From Xenopus tropicalis (taxonomy: Eukaryota; Chordata; Amphibia; Anura; Pipidae): a stretch of 64,000 nt of DNA. Numbering within the stretch: the first letter of the stretch is position 1; each line of letters begins with the position of its first letter. The DNA lies in the NCBI RefSeq assembly GCF_000004195.4, contig NC_030681.2, positions 26,240,982-26,304,981 on the forward strand, given 5' to 3'. Below are positions 60,546 through 64,000 of the stretch, one piece after another. The translations under genes and the position numbers were made by a program. The notes beneath the pieces were generated by a model that was not told the DNA's origin, searched no databases, and worked only from the letters and a program-made list of their open reading frames with translations.

Positions 60546-61225
60546 AAAGGTGTACTGTATGAATAATGTACCTCTTGCTTTGATACCCTTAGCTTCAAAG
60601 AAGGTGATACTGATTCAGCTATATAGTAACCAGGGTATTTGGTTAATGTGATCCACAGGCATAGCTGCAGCTAGAACAACTGCCTTATTGACTTGCCTGT
60701 ATAGAAAGATATAATAAATCTTTAATTGCATAGTGATATATAGAATCTGTGCTGGGCTATAAAAAGTAGCCAGTACCTATCAAGAAATTAGATGGTGTAG
60801 GATATGTAAAGCTGTATAATCACTCCCAAAAATGATGTTGTCACTTTTAATCAATTTTAATTGATTTCCTTTAGACTTTGACACACAAAACAGTCTTTGG
60901 CCATTATGGAAAATAAGGTTGCACAATGCTTTATTTATGGGTGATGGTCCTTCTGATACCAATGATTACTTCTGCGAGAAGGAAACATAGGCACATTCAG
61001 AACAAACCAATACCCATAGATATCTGGTCTGGGAAGGTTTCAGAATCAACTGAAACAACCATTTATAGTTATATATATATATATTTTTTTAGGATTATTT
61101 TTACAGGTTCACTTATGTCCCCCACAGAAAAAATACCTAAAGAATCTAGGGCAGATTATGTTCCCTACTGTATTAGCCAGATTATGTACCTTATTGGTGA
61201 TTTTGGGTGCTAGGTTCATGTACGG
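60546..61225. other. Non-coding stretch, nothing recognised
   Basis: Unique AT-rich sequence with a short (TA)n run near 61,072. Confidence 0.4.
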
Positions 61226-61533
61226 CAGTGATCCCCAACCAGTAGCTCGTGAGCAACATGTTGTTCCCCAACCCCTTGGCTGTTGCTCCCAGTGGCCTCA
61301 AAGCAGGTGTTCATTTTTTGATAACTTGGCTTGGAGGCAAGTTTTGGTTGCATAAAACCAAGTGTAAAGGCAAACAGAGCCTTCTTTAGGCTGCCATTCC
61401 ACATAGGGGCTTCCAAATAGCCAATCATAGCCCTTATTTGGCACCTCCAGGTACCTTTTTCATGCTTGTGTTGCTCCCCAACTCTTTTTACATTTGAATG
61501 TTGCTCACAAGTAAAAAAGGTTGGGGATCCCTG
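61226..61533 (+). mobile_element. hAT-like MITE of the GATCCCCAACC family, full length
   Basis: CAGTGATCCCCAACCAGTAG at the left and GGTTGGGGATCCCTG at the right. Its length of 308 bp equals that of the copy at 36,634. The flanking 8-mers ATGTACGG and ACGTACAG match at six of eight positions, a decayed target duplication. Confidence 0.9.
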
Positions 61534-62027
61534 ACGTACAGGTAATGTAAGTTATATCTCATAAAATCTGCACCATATCTAGTAACCCATGGCAACAAGT
61601 CAACAGGCTGTATTTACCTGCCACCTGGTTAGAAACAAACACCTGATGAGCGTGTTCCTGCTCACTAGCAGAATTTCCAAGATGGCAGTAGTGCGTACAA
61701 GGCAGTATTTATATGATTAGATGACTCTTTGAGCATACAGTACATGAAGTACCTTGAACATACATCTATTAATATCACTTCCTATTTAGAACATGCCACA
61801 AAATTGGAAAGTGGAACAGGTATACAGAGACTTGCATCAATGGAATTAAAGCTCAGGAAAATGAAGGGAACAAATAGGATATTACATATTCTGTTGTTTG
61901 CTTTGTCCTAGGTATCACCATATGGAGTCTAAGAATCTTGTAAAATATCCATATTTGTATATTTCACACCTAAATGTAATGCTTAGTTATAAAATAAACA
62001 TGCAATATTTACCAGTGTAAAGTAAGT
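61534..62027. other. Non-coding stretch, nothing recognised
   Basis: Unique AT-rich sequence. Confidence 0.4.
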
Positions 62028-62813
62028 ACAGGTATGAGATCCGTTATCCAGAAACCCGTTATCCAGAAAGGTCTGAATTAAGGAAAGCCCGTCTCCCATA
62101 GACTCCATTTTAATCAAATAATTTAGATTTTAAAAAATGAATTTCTTTTTTCTCTGTAATAATAAAACAGTACCTGTACTTGATCCCAACTAAGATATAA
62201 TTACCCCTTATTGGGGCAGAACAGCCCTATTGGGTTTATTTAATGGTTAAATGATTCCCTTTTCTCTGTAATAATAAAACAGTACCTGTACTTGATCCCA
62301 ACTAAGATATAATTACCCCTTATTGGGGCAGAACAGCCCTATTGGGTTTATTTCATGGTTAAATGATTCCCTTTTCTCTGTAATAATAAAACAGTACCTG
62401 TACTTGATCCCAACTAAGATATAATTACCCCTTATTGGGGCAGAACAGCCCTATTGGGTTTATTTCATGGTTAAATGATTCCCTTTTCTCTGTAATAATA
62501 AAACAGTACCTGTACTTGATCCCAACTAAGATATAATTACCCCTTATTGGGGGCAGAACAGCCCTATTGGGTTTATTTCATGGTTAAATGATTCCCTTTT
62601 CTCTGTAATAATAAAACAGTACCTGTACTTGATCCCAACTAAGAACTAATGAATCCTTATTGGATGCAAAACAATCCTATTGGGTTTAATTAATGTTTTA
62701 TTGATTTTTTTAGTAGACTTAAGGTATGGAGATCCAAATTACGGAAAGACCCCTTATCTGGAATACCCTTGGTCCCGAGCATTCTGGATAACGGGTCCTA
62801 TACCTGTACTGTA
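62028..62813 (-). mobile_element. TA-flanked MITE carrying an expanded 112-bp tandem array, reverse copy
   Basis: TACAGGTATGAGATCCG with TTATCCAGAAAGGTC at the left and ACGGGTCCTATACCTGTA at the right, each edge with a TA. At 786 bp it is more than twice the 333 bp of the unexpanded copy at 49,248. It is the mirror counterpart of the element at 11,922. Confidence 0.9.
62161..62645 (-). repeat. 112/113-bp tandem array inside the TA-flanked MITE
   Basis: The word AATAAAACAGTACCTG starts at 62,161, 62,273, 62,385, 62,497 and 62,610, giving three 112-bp spacings and one of 113 bp. The extra base is an added G in TTGGGGGC. The reverse complement of the unit equals the 12-kb unit apart from that one-base run difference and scattered substitutions. 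Confidence 0.93.
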
Positions 62814-63581
62814 TTTCTGTGTGGTTCCAAGGCACAGATTTTTGGGCAGGCTGCAAAGGCTTGGGCCGCAATGGGGGCTGGACAGGAGATTCATATTGCT
62901 GTAAAATTTTCTCCCAGCGAGCAGTGCAGCTCCCGTCAGTATAGCTGTAATGGCTGGTACGTGCTGTTCTGGCCTCAGGGCACAAAATATAAAAATTCAC
63001 CCTTGGTGGCTGCCATTAAGGTCCATGGGAGCCACAAGAGGTGGTCAGAGGTATAACTGCCTCCTGTAAAAATGTATATGTGACAGTAGAAGGAATAATC
63101 GACGCAAAATAGTTCATTTTTTTAAATGATTTACCTTTTTTTGCCAGTATAAAGTAAAGCAAAATGGTGTAGAACATTTATATAACAGCATTTTCAACAT
63201 TCTCCCTTAGTTTCTGCTATATCATAGGACTGCACTTCCATGGGACGTAGGCGTAATGGAAATAATTCAGAAAATGTCACAATATTTTAGACTTCATTTC
63301 ACAGCATTATGATGATGACATCTGTTATTTTATCTTCAATGTGGAGAAATTCTGCTCAGCAAAGAAAGCACAGCAGAGGAAAGGATCTGAGGGTTCTGCT
63401 TGCCAATTTGGATGCTGTTCAACTCAGTCAGCCTTAGGGATGTGTCTTTTATTCCAAGGGGTACTGGGGTTAAATCATTTGCAAATGGCAGTATCTGTGT
63501 TCATTCGATTTATTTTACTGATAGCAGTGGTGGCATTGCCCCCATCCCTTTCATGTCAGTTGTTTAAAAAATGAAGCCCAG
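62814..63581. other. Non-coding stretch, nothing firmly recognised
   Basis: 62,850-63,030 is GC-richer, with overlapping open frames of 93 and 95 codons on opposite strands; both start inside the preceding MITE. No domain and no splice pair. Confidence 0.35.
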
Positions 63582-63877
63582 TATAGGTATGGGACCCCTT
63601 ATCCGGAAACCCCTTTTATAATAGCCGTGAATTACTGGATCCCATCTTTCATAGAGTCTATTTAAAGCAAATGATTCTATTTTTAAAAAGTTATATCCCT
63701 TTTCTCTAATATGGTAACTAAGCTGAATAAATTCTTATTGGTGGCAAACAATCCTATTGGGTTTATTTAATGTTTAAATGATTTTTGAATAGAATTAATG
63801 TATGGGGATCATAATAACCACTTATTCAAAGCACCCCAGGTCCTGAGCATTCTGGTTAACGGGTCTTATAACTGTAT
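63582..63877 (-). mobile_element. TA-flanked MITE, diverged reverse copy
   Basis: TATAGGTATGGGACCCC and TTATCCGGAAACCCC at the left, AACGGGTCTTATAACTGTA at the right. The internal segment is single and shortened. This is the most diverged of the reverse copies. Confidence 0.75.
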
Positions 63878-64000
63878 TGTTTTAGTATTTTTTTATGGGC
63901 TTGTGGTGTATGACACAGTGAGATTTTATAGGAAGGAGGTGCTTTAGTTTCTAACTGTTCAACAATCAGGTTGGTTACCTGTCTGGTATTATACTGGTTA

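Overview
The window looks like non-coding DNA from a clawed frog (Xenopus). It is AT-rich and saturated with small palindromic non-autonomous DNA transposons whose ends and target-site duplications can be read directly. They include TA-flanked elements with CAGGTATGGGAYCC-type ends, TTAA-flanked T2/Kolobok-like MITEs, hAT-like elements with 8-bp duplications, and TAA/TTA-flanked PIF/Harbinger-like elements. Three frog L2/CR1-like LINE tails ending in an ATA/ATT-rich tract are also present. I recognise these families from general knowledge of frog repeats; no database search was possible. No prokaryotic, viral or organellar feature was seen.

Layout. 1-15,124 is repeat-rich non-coding DNA with one TA-flanked element (11,922-12,813) that carries a 113-bp tandem expansion. 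15,125-23,370 is one continuous satellite-like array of about 81 units of 99-104 bp. It stops abruptly against 23,371-23,980, the only CpG-island-like stretch of the window, which has a TATA-like box and consensus-like plus-strand splice donors. I read this as the promoter and untranslated first exon of a plus-strand gene. 23,980-64,000 would then be a very long first intron, or several 5' introns: it holds more MITEs, about seven unique low-repeat blocks that resemble conserved non-coding elements, and one compact candidate internal exon (55,804-55,854).

Genes. I find no open reading frame I would defend as protein-coding. The longer open frames are products of repeats: satellite, minisatellites and MITEs. 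If a gene lies here, its coding exons are mostly downstream of the window.

Most notable: the satellite array that abuts the CpG island and carries a splice-donor-like GTAAGT and an AATAAA in nearly every unit; a 17-unit block repeated inside that array; two TA-flanked elements 50 kb apart, in opposite orientation, with almost the same 112/113-bp tandem unit; a 98-bp near-perfect hairpin at 50,379-50,476; and ZNF143-like motifs carried by three TTAA elements.
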